A stretch of 43,173 nucleotides of DNA, taken from positions 1 to 43,173 of the forward strand of contig JANXWV010000091.1 in the NCBI GenBank assembly GCA_025350965.1, in the 5' to 3' direction. This DNA comes from Rhizobacter sp. (lineage in GTDB: Bacteria; Pseudomonadota; Gammaproteobacteria; Burkholderiales; Burkholderiaceae_C). Positions 29,210 through 36,675 of the stretch are shown here, piece by piece (position 1 is the stretch's first letter; every line of letters begins with the position of its first letter). The notes under the pieces are model-generated. The model was not told the origin of the DNA. It made no database searches and saw only the letters and a list, made by a program, of their open reading frames with translations. Made by a program: the position numbers and the translations under genes.

Positions 29210-29845
29210 TCAGCCCGGCGCGCGCGGCACCGTGAAGCGCAGCAGGTGCGGCACGAGGCGATCGGCCGCCTGCTCCATGTCGATCGTGAAGCCGTCGACC
29301 TGGCCCCGGAAGTAGCGGTAGAACATCAGCGACGGTATTGCGATCATCAAGCCGAACGCGGTGTTGTACAGCGCGACGGAGATGCCGTGCGCAAGCAGCG
29401 CCGGGTTGCTGCCGCCGGTCGGTGACTGCGAGCCGAAGATCTCGATCATGCCGATCACGGTGCCCATCAGGCCCAGCAGCGGCGCGGCCGAGGCGATGGT
29501 GCCCAGAGCATTCAGGTAGCGCTCCAGCCGGTGCACCGCAGCGCGGCCGGCGGACTCGAAGGTGCCTCGCAAAGCGCTCTCGGTGATGCGCGGCTCGGCG
29601 ATCACGGCCCGCAGCCCCGAGGCCAGGACCATCCCCAGCACCGAGTTCCCGGCGAGCTTGTTCACCACGTCGGCGGCCGGCAGGCTGGCGCGCGTGACCG
29701 ACATGACCTCATCGAGCAGCCGGGGTGGCGCAACACGCACCCCGCGCAGGCTCGACAGGCGTTCGAGCACCAGCGCCAAGGCCGCGATCGAGCACACGAT
29801 CAAGGGCCAGATCGGCCAACCAGCGGCTTGTATGATCGAAAACAA
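29210..29845 (-). CDS. exbB: MotA/TolQ/ExbB family proton channel protein
   Basis: 211-residue ExbB-type protein with three membrane helices: one at about residues 8-28, and two later in APLLGLMGTVIGMIEIF and YNTAFGLMIAIPSLMFY. The best start is a TTG at 29845, since AAAGGG lies 6 nt before it and the protein then has normal ExbB length; no ATG lies at a suitable place. Together with the next exbD it forms a second stator complex in the window, without a neighbouring tonB. Confidence 0.88.
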   Translation of the reverse strand: MFSIIQAAGWPIWPLIVCSIAALALVLERLSSLRGVRVAPPRLLDEVMSVTRASLPAADVVNKLAGNSVLGMVLASGLRAVIAEPRITESALRGTFESAGRAAVHRLERYLNALGTIASAAPLLGLMGTVIGMIEIFGSQSPTGGSNPALLAHGISVALYNTAFGLMIAIPSLMFYRYFRGQVDGFTIDMEQAADRLVPHLLRFTVPRAPG

Positions 29846-30224
29846 AGAGGCCCTTTCGGTGGCTGTGCCGGGCGCGGGCTCGGCACTTTTCAGACGCGCG
29901 ATTATGGTCCAACGCGGCGTGCCGACCGGGCTCTTGCACAGGCGCGCGGCGCGGCTGCAACGCTTGCGCCAAGCAAGGCTGCTGCGTGTGATCCATGCAT
30001 CCACCGCTGCTGTGGACAACTTTGTGGGCAACTTGGCTTGATGACCCGCAAACGCTTGAAATGCCTGGGGTCGGAACACTTTGCTCTATTTTTAGGCATG
30101 AAAAAATCATTTGAAATCAACGGTTTGCGCACACATGACAAGCGTGTGACACGCAACATGCCGCGCACGCACAGCACCGGCGCGGTTGTGGAGTTCCCGG
30201 CCCGCGCGGGCATTGGGTTTGCCG
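29846..30224. other. Divergent control region between exbB and xseA
   Basis: About 380 bases with no supported gene. It must hold the promoters of exbB (leftward) and xseA (rightward). The stretch 30080-30125 is strikingly AT-rich and is the likeliest promoter zone. A tandem 12-bp repeat with DnaA-box similarity is at 30011-30034. A 44-codon open frame starting at 30099 and ending over the xseA start was seen but has no other support. Confidence 0.5.
30011..30034 (+). repeat. Tandem 12-bp repeat resembling DnaA boxes
   Basis: TGTGGACAACTT is followed immediately by TGTGGGCAACTT, differing in one base. Read on the other strand they contain TTGTCCACA and TTGCCCACA. The first fits the DnaA consensus TT(A/G)TNCACA and the second misses it by one base. 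They lie about 190 bp before xseA. Confidence 0.5.
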
Positions 30225-31523
30225 ATGATTGACGAATTGCCGGCAGCCGCGCCGCGACCGGTCTGGACGGTCGGCGCGCTCTTGCGCGATCTGGCTGAGC
30301 TGCTGGCGGGGCGCTTCGCGGTGTGCACCGTGCGCGGTGAGTTGTCGGGCTACTCGCGCGCCGCCAGCGGCCACAGCTACTTCAGCCTGAAGGACGCCGA
30401 TGGCGGGGCGGCGCTGCTGCGCTGCGCCATGTTCCGTCGCGCGGCCAGCATGCTCGACTTCACCCCGGCCGATGGCCAGCTGGTCGAGGTGCGCGGTCGC
30501 CTTGGCGTGTACGAGCCGCGCGGCGAACTTCAGTTCATCGTCGAGGGCATGCGGCGTGCCGGCGCAGGTGCGCTCTACGAGCAGTTCCTGCAAACCCGCG
30601 CACGGCTGGCCGCGCTGGGCCTGTTCGATGTGGCACGCAAACGGGCGCTGCCGGTGTTCCCGCGAACCGTGGGCATCGTCACTTCGCTGGGCGCCGCTGC
30701 GCTGGCCGATGTGCTCACTGCGCTCGCGCGCCGTGCGCCGCATGTTCATGTGGTCGTGTACCCGAGCCTGGTGCAAGGCGCCGAGGCACCGGCCGCGCTG
30801 TGCGCGGCGCTGGCGCAGGCCGCCGCCCACGCGCAGGCAGACCTGCTGATCGTGTGCCGCGGCGGTGGCTCGCTCGAAGACCTGTGGGCCTTCAACGACG
30901 AGCGCGTGGTCCGCGCGATGGCCGCGAGCCCGGTGCCCGTGGTCAGTGGCGTCGGCCATGAAACCGACGTGACGCTGGCCGACCTCGTGGCCGACCTGCG
31001 CGCGCCCACGCCCACTGCCGCTGCCGAGCTGGCGGTGCCCGCCATGCAGACCTGGATCGACGGTTTGCAGGGCCGCGCTGGGGCCCTGCAGCGGCGCGTG
31101 CACGCCGCTCTCGACCGTGAGGCGCAGCACCTCGACCGCATTGCCCAGCGGCTGGCGCGCCCGAGCCAGGCCGTGCGCGCACAGCGCCACCGGCTGGACA
31201 CCTTGGCCCACCGCCTCGCCAGCCACCCGGTGCGCTTGCTGAACACGCAGGGCCTGCGCCTGCAGCGGGCCGACAGCGACATCCGCCAGGCTGCGCGACG
31301 GGCATTGACGCTGCAGGCGCACCGGCTCGCGATGATGGATGCGCGACTGCGCTCGGCCGACCCCCGGCATGTCCTGGCACGCGGCTACGCGTGGCTCGGC
31401 AACGAGGCCGGGCAGGCCGTCACCTCGGTGCGGCAGTTGACCGTCGGCGACTCGCTGCAGGTGGTATTGAACGACGGTGCCGCCGGCGTGCAGGTGACGC
31501 AGCTTCCTGAACCGGCGCCGTGA
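30225..31523 (+). CDS. xseA: Exodeoxyribonuclease VII large subunit
   Basis: 432-residue catalytic subunit of exonuclease VII, which degrades single-stranded DNA from either end in repair. It has an N-terminal OB-fold (GELSGYSRAASGHSYFSLKD), the catalytic region PRTVGIVTSLGAAALADVL, CRGGGSLEDLWAFNDE and SGVGHETDVTLADLVAD, and a long coiled-coil region (about 285-385). The C-terminus has the usual VLARGYAWL motif. The ATG at 30225 gives the family N-terminus (VWTVGALLRDLAELL follows shortly). Confidence 0.95.
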   Translation: MIDELPAAAPRPVWTVGALLRDLAELLAGRFAVCTVRGELSGYSRAASGHSYFSLKDADGGAALLRCAMFRRAASMLDFTPADGQLVEVRGRLGVYEPRGELQFIVEGMRRAGAGALYEQFLQTRARLAALGLFDVARKRALPVFPRTVGIVTSLGAAALADVLTALARRAPHVHVVVYPSLVQGAEAPAALCAALAQAAAHAQADLLIVCRGGGSLEDLWAFNDERVVRAMAASPVPVVSGVGHETDVTLADLVADLRAPTPTAAAELAVPAMQTWIDGLQGRAGALQRRVHAALDREAQHLDRIAQRLARPSQAVRAQRHRLDTLAHRLASHPVRLLNTQGLRLQRADSDIRQAARRALTLQAHRLAMMDARLRSADPRHVLARGYAWLGNEAGQAVTSVRQLTVGDSLQVVLNDGAAGVQVTQLPEPAP

Positions 31524-31601
31524 GGCAACAAGCCGAAGCAACGCGGTGAATTCAAGCTGCCTACAATGCTGCAGCACTTGCAACAACTTTGACGAGGCCC
31601 C

Positions 31602-32186
31602 ATGGAACACACCCTTCCCGCACTGCCTTATGCGCTGGACGCGCTGAGCCCGCACCTGAGCAAGGAGACGCTCGAATACCACTACGGCAAGCACCATAAC
31701 GCCTATGTTGTGAACCTGAACAACCTGCAGAAGGGCACTGAGTTCGAGGCCATGTCCTCGCTCGAAGAGATCGTCAAGAAGTCCAGCGGCGGCATCTACA
31801 ACAACGCCGCACAGATCTGGAACCACACCTTCTTCTGGCACGGCATGAAGCACAGCGGCGGTGGCGAACCGACCGGTGCGCTGGCCTCAGCCATCACGGC
31901 CAAGTGGGGCTCCTACGCCGCCTTCAAGGAAGCGTTCACGAAGAGCGCGGTCGGCAATTTCGGTTCGGGCTGGACCTGGCTCGTGAAGAAGACCGACGGC
32001 AGCGTCGACATCGTCAACATGGGTGCGGCCGGCACGCCGCTGACCACCGGTGACACCGCACTGCTCACCGTCGACGTGTGGGAGCACGCCTACTACATCG
32101 ACTACCGCAACCTGCGCCCGAAGTGGGTCGAGACCTTCCTGACCTCGCTCGTGAACTGGGATTTCGCGCAGAAGAACTTCGCGTAA
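31602..32186 (+). CDS. sodB: Superoxide dismutase [Fe]
   Basis: 194-residue iron superoxide dismutase. Metal ligands His27, His75, Asp158 (DVWEH) and His162 are in place. [11 protein letters not shown] with Gln71 is the iron-type signature. No signal peptide is present, so it is cytoplasmic. A TACAAT box at 31562-31567 and GACGAGG before the ATG suggest its own transcript, ended by a strong hairpin at 32208. The position after xseA is common in this order. Confidence 0.96.
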   Translation: MEHTLPALPYALDALSPHLSKETLEYHYGKHHNAYVVNLNNLQKGTEFEAMSSLEEIVKKSSGGIYNNAAQIWNHTFFWHGMKHSGGGEPTGALASAITAKWGSYAAFKEAFTKSAVGNFGSGWTWLVKKTDGSVDIVNMGAAGTPLTTGDTALLTVDVWEHAYYIDYRNLRPKWVETFLTSLVNWDFAQKNFA

Positions 32187-32207
32187 GGCGGCCTGAGCCT
32201 GAACCAA

Positions 32208-32234
32208 AAAGGGGTCGGCCATGCCGGCCCCTTT
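32208..32234 (+). terminator. Terminator between sodB and the DUF192 gene
   Basis: AAAGGGGTCGGC and GCCGGCCCCTTT pair over 12 bp (one G-U) around CAT. The A-run on one side and the T-run on the other let it work for both convergent genes. Confidence 0.85.
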
Positions 32235-32261
32235 CGCGTTGTGGGCACGAGCTTCGGCCGC

Positions 32262-32711
32262 TCAGTGCTTGAAAGGCGCGCCTTGCAGCTTGCTGCCCGC
32301 CTTGATGCCACGCTTGGCGAACCAGCCCTGGTTCATCTCGAGCACGAAGCGCACCGGCTTGGTCGAACAGTGGCTGTCGAGCGTCTGCGGCTTCATCTCG
32401 TCGATGTTGACCACGCTACCGTCATCGGCCACGAACGCGACCGACAGTGGCAGCAGTGTGTTCTTCATCCAGAAGCACTGCGTGCCCGCTTGCTCGAACG
32501 CGAACAGCATGCCGTCATTCGCGGCCATCGCGGTGCGGAACATCAGCCCCGTGCTGCGCTCGTCGGGCGTTTGGGCGAGTTCTGCCTGGATCAGGTGCAT
32601 GCCGGCCGTGAGGCGAATGCTCGTGAGCTTCTGGGGGCCGTCTTGCGCCGAAACGGTGGCCGCACAGACGAGGCTGGTAAGCAATGCCGAAATGAGCTTG
32701 CGCACGTTCAT
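32262..32711 (-). CDS. DUF192 family exported protein
   Basis: 149-residue protein of the DUF192 family, function unknown. A signal peptide (about 1-23, ending TVSAQ) predicts export. Family hallmarks are LAQTPDERSTGLMFR, MLFAFEQ, CFWMKNTLLPLSVAFV and the C-terminal VLEMNQGWFAKRGIKAGSKL. It is transcribed towards sodB and away from icd. Confidence 0.88.
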   Translation of the reverse strand: MNVRKLISALLTSLVCAATVSAQDGPQKLTSIRLTAGMHLIQAELAQTPDERSTGLMFRTAMAANDGMLFAFEQAGTQCFWMKNTLLPLSVAFVADDGSVVNIDEMKPQTLDSHCSTKPVRFVLEMNQGWFAKRGIKAGSKLQGAPFKH

Positions 32712-32907
32712 GTGAGTGGGGCGGAAACCGGGCCCGCGAAGTGGTCGATGGCGCAGATTATCAACACCGCCGCGCCGCTGCGGATCGACGGTATTGGCGC
32801 CGACGCCGGCAACCCGCTGGCATAGAATCGCAGCCCGTCAGAAGCTCAGTCCAAACTCATCTGCGCGCAGCATCGGCGCACCACCCAGCGAGCGGAGCCA
32901 ATACCCC

Positions 32908-34161
32908 ATGTATCAGCACATCAAGGTGCCCGAAGGCGGGCAGAAGATCACCGTCAATCCCGACTACTCGCTGAACGTGCCCGACCAGCCGATCATTCCA
33001 TTCATCGAAGGCGATGGCACGGGTGCCGACATCACGCCCGTGATGATGAAGGTCGTCGACGCGGCGGTCGCCAAGGCCTATGCGGGCAAGAAGCAGATTC
33101 ACTGGATGGAGGTCTACGCGGGCGAGAAGTCGACCAAGATCTACGGCCCCGATGTGTGGCTGCCCGCAGAGACGCTCGAAGTGGTCAAGGACTACGTGGT
33201 GTCGATCAAGGGCCCGCTGACCACGCCGGTCGGTGGCGGCATCAGGTCGCTCAACGTGGCCTTGCGCCAGGAGCTCGACCTGTACGTGTGCCTGCGGCCG
33301 ATCCAGTACTTCAAGGGCGTGCCTTCGCCGTTGAAGCAGCCCGAGAAGACCAACATGGTCATCTTCCGCGAGAACTCGGAAGACATCTACGCCGGCATCG
33401 AGTTCGAGGCCGAAAGCGAGAAGGCCAAGAAGCTCATCAAGATCCTGCAGGACGACTTCGGCGTCAAGAAGATCCGCTTCCCGAACACCTCGGGCATCGG
33501 CATCAAGCCGGTGTCTCGCGAGGGCACCGAGCGCCTTGTGCGCAAGGCCCTGCAGTATGTGATCGACAACGACAAGCCGTCGCTGACCATCGTTCACAAG
33601 GGCAACATCATGAAGTTCACCGAAGGTGGCTTCCGCGACTGGGCCTACAACCTCGCACAGAAGGAGTTCGGCGCCGAGTTGATCGACGGCGGCCCGTGGT
33701 GCAAGTTCAAGAACCCGAAGACCGGCAAGGAGATCGTCGTCAAGGACTCCATCGCCGACGCTTTCCTGCAGCAAATCCTGTTGCGCCCGGAAGAGTACTC
33801 GGTGATCGCCACGCTGAACCTGAACGGTGACTACGTGTCCGACGCGCTCGCAGCGCAGGTTGGCGGCATCGGCATCGCGCCTGGCGCGAACCTGTCCGAC
33901 TCGATCGCGATGTTCGAAGCCACCCACGGCACCGCGCCCAAGTACGCGGGCAAGGACTACGTGAACCCGGGCTCCGAAATCCTGTCGGCCGAGATGATGC
34001 TGCGCCATATGGGCTGGGTCGAGGCGGCCGACCTCATCATCAGCTCGATGGAAAAGTCCATCGCCAGCAAGCGCGTGACCTACGACTTCGCGCGGCTGAT
34101 GGAGGGCGCGACGCAGGTGTCGTGCTCGGGCTTCGGGCAGGTGATGATCGACCACATGTGA
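32908..34161 (+). CDS. icd: Isocitrate dehydrogenase (NADP)
   Basis: 417-residue TCA-cycle enzyme converting isocitrate to 2-oxoglutarate with NADP. It has [11 protein letters not shown] near the N-terminus and [20 protein letters not shown], whose Ser is the substrate-binding residue phosphorylated by AceK in enteric bacteria. It also has [14 protein letters not shown] and [20 protein letters not shown] (NADP-type). The ATG at 32908 is chosen for the canonical start [20 protein letters not shown] at 32823 may be the -10 box. A terminator follows at 34207. Confidence 0.97.
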   Translation: MYQHIKVPEGGQKITVNPDYSLNVPDQPIIPFIEGDGTGADITPVMMKVVDAAVAKAYAGKKQIHWMEVYAGEKSTKIYGPDVWLPAETLEVVKDYVVSIKGPLTTPVGGGIRSLNVALRQELDLYVCLRPIQYFKGVPSPLKQPEKTNMVIFRENSEDIYAGIEFEAESEKAKKLIKILQDDFGVKKIRFPNTSGIGIKPVSREGTERLVRKALQYVIDNDKPSLTIVHKGNIMKFTEGGFRDWAYNLAQKEFGAELIDGGPWCKFKNPKTGKEIVVKDSIADAFLQQILLRPEEYSVIATLNLNGDYVSDALAAQVGGIGIAPGANLSDSIAMFEATHGTAPKYAGKDYVNPGSEILSAEMMLRHMGWVEAADLIISSMEKSIASKRVTYDFARLMEGATQVSCSGFGQVMIDHM

Positions 34162-34206
34162 CGGCGTCCCAGGACGTCTCGGAACGTCCCATCAGATTCC
34201 ACACTG

Positions 34207-34237
34207 AACCCCAGATCGTTGATTCGACTGGGGTTTT
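34207..34237 (+). terminator. Terminator of icd
   Basis: AACCCCAG (34207-34214) pairs with CTGGGGTT (34228-34235), with an inner TCG/CGA pairing past one bulged A, followed by TT. It lies 46 nt behind the icd stop codon. Confidence 0.78.
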
Positions 34238-34456
34238 CTGTTGCCGGGTTGCGCCCGCCCTTGACGCGGGTGCCGTGCGCAGGGCGACTGGCGTGACGCG
34301 GAACGCTGGGCACGCGCGGCCAAGCCGTGAGCTGAGTCTGATCGCGGTGGCGGGCAGCCAGCGCTTACGATGAACGCCGGACCGGCTTGGCGGCTCATCG
34401 CCCTTGAATCCCATGAACCCCGTGAGAAGAAGCGGCCTGGCGCCGCGGCAAACCGA

Positions 34457-34936
34457 ATGAGCGGGCCGCGTTGGTTGCGGCTCGGCGCGAAGGCGCTGCA
34501 CGACATTGCATCGATCGGCTTCGGTGGTGCGCTGGCGGCTTGCCTCGTCATCAACCTGGTGGCGAACCGTTCGTCACCGGTGGAGTTCGCCGCTGCGCGG
34601 AACGCGTTCGCCGCCATTGCGCAATACCTGCTCGTTCCGTCGATGGCCGTCGTCGTGGTGAGCGGGTTGGTCGCCCTGGCGGCAACGCGAGCCTATCTGG
34701 ACGCCGGCTGGGCCTGGCTCAAGGCGTTGCTGGGCCTGAGCGTGTTCGAAGCCACGTTGGTGATCGTTGGTTCCAGCAGCAAGCAGGCGGAGCTTGTTGC
34801 CGCCGCCACCGACCCGACCTTGCTCGATGCGCTGCTGCGATCCGAGCGCAACACGCTGTGGCTGCTGATCGTGCTCAGCACTGCGAATGTGGTGCTGGCG
34901 GTGTGGCGACCGCGGTTGACGGTGAGGGTACGGTGA
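34457..34936 (+). CDS. Small integral membrane protein, DUF2269-like
   Basis: 159-residue protein with four predicted membrane helices (about 14-35, 53-76, 85-107 and 133-150). The layout, with LHDIASIGFGGALAACLVIN first and WAWLKALLGLSVFEATLVIV third, recalls the DUF2269 group, but the match is by topology only. The start is uncertain: ATG at 34457 gives the compact protein, and ATG at 34370 would add 29 poorly conserved-looking residues. It is alone between the icd terminator and a gene-poor stretch. Confidence 0.6.
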   Translation: MSGPRWLRLGAKALHDIASIGFGGALAACLVINLVANRSSPVEFAAARNAFAAIAQYLLVPSMAVVVVSGLVALAATRAYLDAGWAWLKALLGLSVFEATLVIVGSSSKQAELVAAATDPTLLDALLRSERNTLWLLIVLSTANVVLAVWRPRLTVRVR

Positions 34937-35397
34937 GCAGCGCGCTTGTACCGTGCGTGGCGCCTGGCAGGAAAGCCTCGGCGTCGGTGAACGTGGCCGC
35001 GCGAAGGCGACGGCGGTTGCATTCGTGAAGGCAGACGTCCCGCTGCAGCGCCCGTGGGCTTTCGCGCTGGGCGAGCCGCATGACGCACGCGAGTCTGCCG
35101 TGCCCTCGAACCATTGGGGCGAGGCAGGGTAGGACGTGCCGGCGGCGCAGAACGAGGTGGGCGGCAGCTTCTCTTCTTCGGTCGAAGTCCCGAATCAGGT
35201 TCATTCGGGCGCGATCCGCTCACCTTGAAGAACGCCGGGTAAAACCCCTTCAACCGGTCGCACGCGATCAGGTCGATGCGCTGGTCGGGCCGCGCCCGTA
35301 CCAGGTGGCACCGGTCGCGACCAACATCATCTTCAGCTTCGTCGCCGAGCATGTGCTCGGGCTGCCGAAGTCCAACTGAACTTGCCGGCGCCCGCGT
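34937..35397. other. Gene-poor stretch, possibly with a gene remnant
   Basis: No convincing gene over about 460 bases. The last 130 bases contain an open + frame ending at 35379 whose translation has a protein-like hydrophobic end (ATNIIFSFVAEHVLGLPKSN) but no start or ribosome site of its own. It may be the 3' end of a decayed gene. A GC-rich inverted repeat with arms CTGAAC (35376) and GTTCAG (35396) sits between its stop and the M20 gene's stop and may terminate the leftward operon. Confidence 0.45.
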
Positions 35398-36675
35398 TCA
35401 GCGCGCGCCGTGCAGCAGGTCGAAGAGGGTTCGCGCGATCACCTTGGTGGCACGGCGCAGGTCATTCAAGTCCAGCCGTTCGTCGGCGCGCTTGGCGTGC
35501 GACTCGAGCACCGTGCGCGGCCCGGCGCCGTAGATCACACCGGGAATGCCGCGCTCGGCGTACAGGCGCACATCGGTGTAGAGCGGCGTGCCCATGGCTG
35601 GAATGGCTTCACCGAACACGGCCTCGCCGTGCCTTTGAATGGCCTGGACCAGCGGCTGGTTGCCGGGCAGGGGTTTCATGGCGCGCGCCAGCAGCAGGCG
35701 CTTCACGTCGACGCGCAGTGCCCGGCCGCCGCGCGGTGGTTTGAAGGTGGCTGCAGCTTGCGCGATCGTGCGGCGCAGCGCCGCTTCAACTTCGGCCGGG
35801 TCTTCTTCGGGGATCATGCGGCGGTCGAGCTTGAGCACGACCTTGCCGGGGATCACGTTGGTGTTCGTGCCGCCGTGGATCTGGCCGACGTTGAGGTAGG
35901 GGTGGGAGATGCCCTCGACCTTGGACGTCACCGCCAGGTAGTCGTGGTTCAGGGTATACAGCGCATTGAGGATCTGCACCGCGCCTTGAAGCGCGTCGGT
36001 GCCGCTGTCGGGAATGGCGGCGTGGGCCATGTCGCCGTGCACGGTCACTTCCATTTGCAGGCAGCCGTTGTGCGCCACCACCACCTGGTAGCTGAAGCCG
36101 GCGGCCAGCATCAGGTCGGGCTTCGTGAGGCCTTGCTTGAGCAGCCAGCCGGGGCCGAGTTCACCGCCGTACTCTTCGTCGTAGGTGAAGTGAAGTTCCA
36201 CGCTGCCGGCCAGCTTTGTACCCAGCGACTCGAGCGCGCGCACCGCGAAGCTGAAGCTGGCCATGTCGCACTTGCTGACGGCCGTGGCGCGACCGTAGAT
36301 CTTGCCGTCGACCACTTCACCGCCATACGGGTCGTGTGTCCAGCCTTCGCCGGGTGGCACCACGTCGCCGTGGGCATTCAGCGCAACCGTCGGGCCTTCG
36401 CCATAGCGCCGCCGCACGATCAGGTTGGTGATGCTGTGCAAGCCGGCGGCGTGTACTTCGGCGGCCGGCACCGCGTGCTTCTCGGCGGTCAAGCCCATGG
36501 CCGCCAGCAGCTCGGCGGTGCGTTCGGCGTGGGGCGCGTTGTTGCCGGGCGGCGTGTCGGTGGGCACGCGCACCAGTTCCTGCAGGAAGCGCAGCTCTTC
36601 GTCGAAGTGCGCGTCGACCCAGGTGTCGAGCGCCGCGTAGGCCGCATCGGACGCGTTGAAGGCGGGTGCGGTCAT
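35398..36675 (-). CDS. M20 family metallohydrolase of the ureide cluster
   Basis: 425-residue M20 (ArgE/DapE-type) dizinc hydrolase. Metal-binding segments are LNAHGDVVPPGEGW, GRATAVSKCDMASF and TYDEEYGGELGPGW, with a C-terminal ESHAKRADERLDLNDL. The dimerisation domain between is intact. The ATG at 36675 overlaps the stop of the UraD-AllC fusion gene (ATGA), so it is the last gene of the urate operon. A role in a late ureide step, such as splitting a carbamoyl or ureido compound, fits the context, but a general amidohydrolase or peptidase cannot be excluded. Confidence 0.82.
   Translation of the reverse strand: MTAPAFNASDAAYAALDTWVDAHFDEELRFLQELVRVPTDTPPGNNAPHAERTAELLAAMGLTAEKHAVPAAEVHAAGLHSITNLIVRRRYGEGPTVALNAHGDVVPPGEGWTHDPYGGEVVDGKIYGRATAVSKCDMASFSFAVRALESLGTKLAGSVELHFTYDEEYGGELGPGWLLKQGLTKPDLMLAAGFSYQVVVAHNGCLQMEVTVHGDMAHAAIPDSGTDALQGAVQILNALYTLNHDYLAVTSKVEGISHPYLNVGQIHGGTNTNVIPGKVVLKLDRRMIPEEDPAEVEAALRRTIAQAAATFKPPRGGRALRVDVKRLLLARAMKPLPGNQPLVQAIQRHGEAVFGEAIPAMGTPLYTDVRLYAERGIPGVIYGAGPRTVLESHAKRADERLDLNDLRRATKVIARTLFDLLHGAR

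Noticed and set aside
30099-30232. 44-codon frame overlapping the xseA start, as a possible leader peptide
   Set aside because: No ribosome site, no known leader peptide at xseA, and composition does not suggest attenuation; kept only as a note in the gap description.
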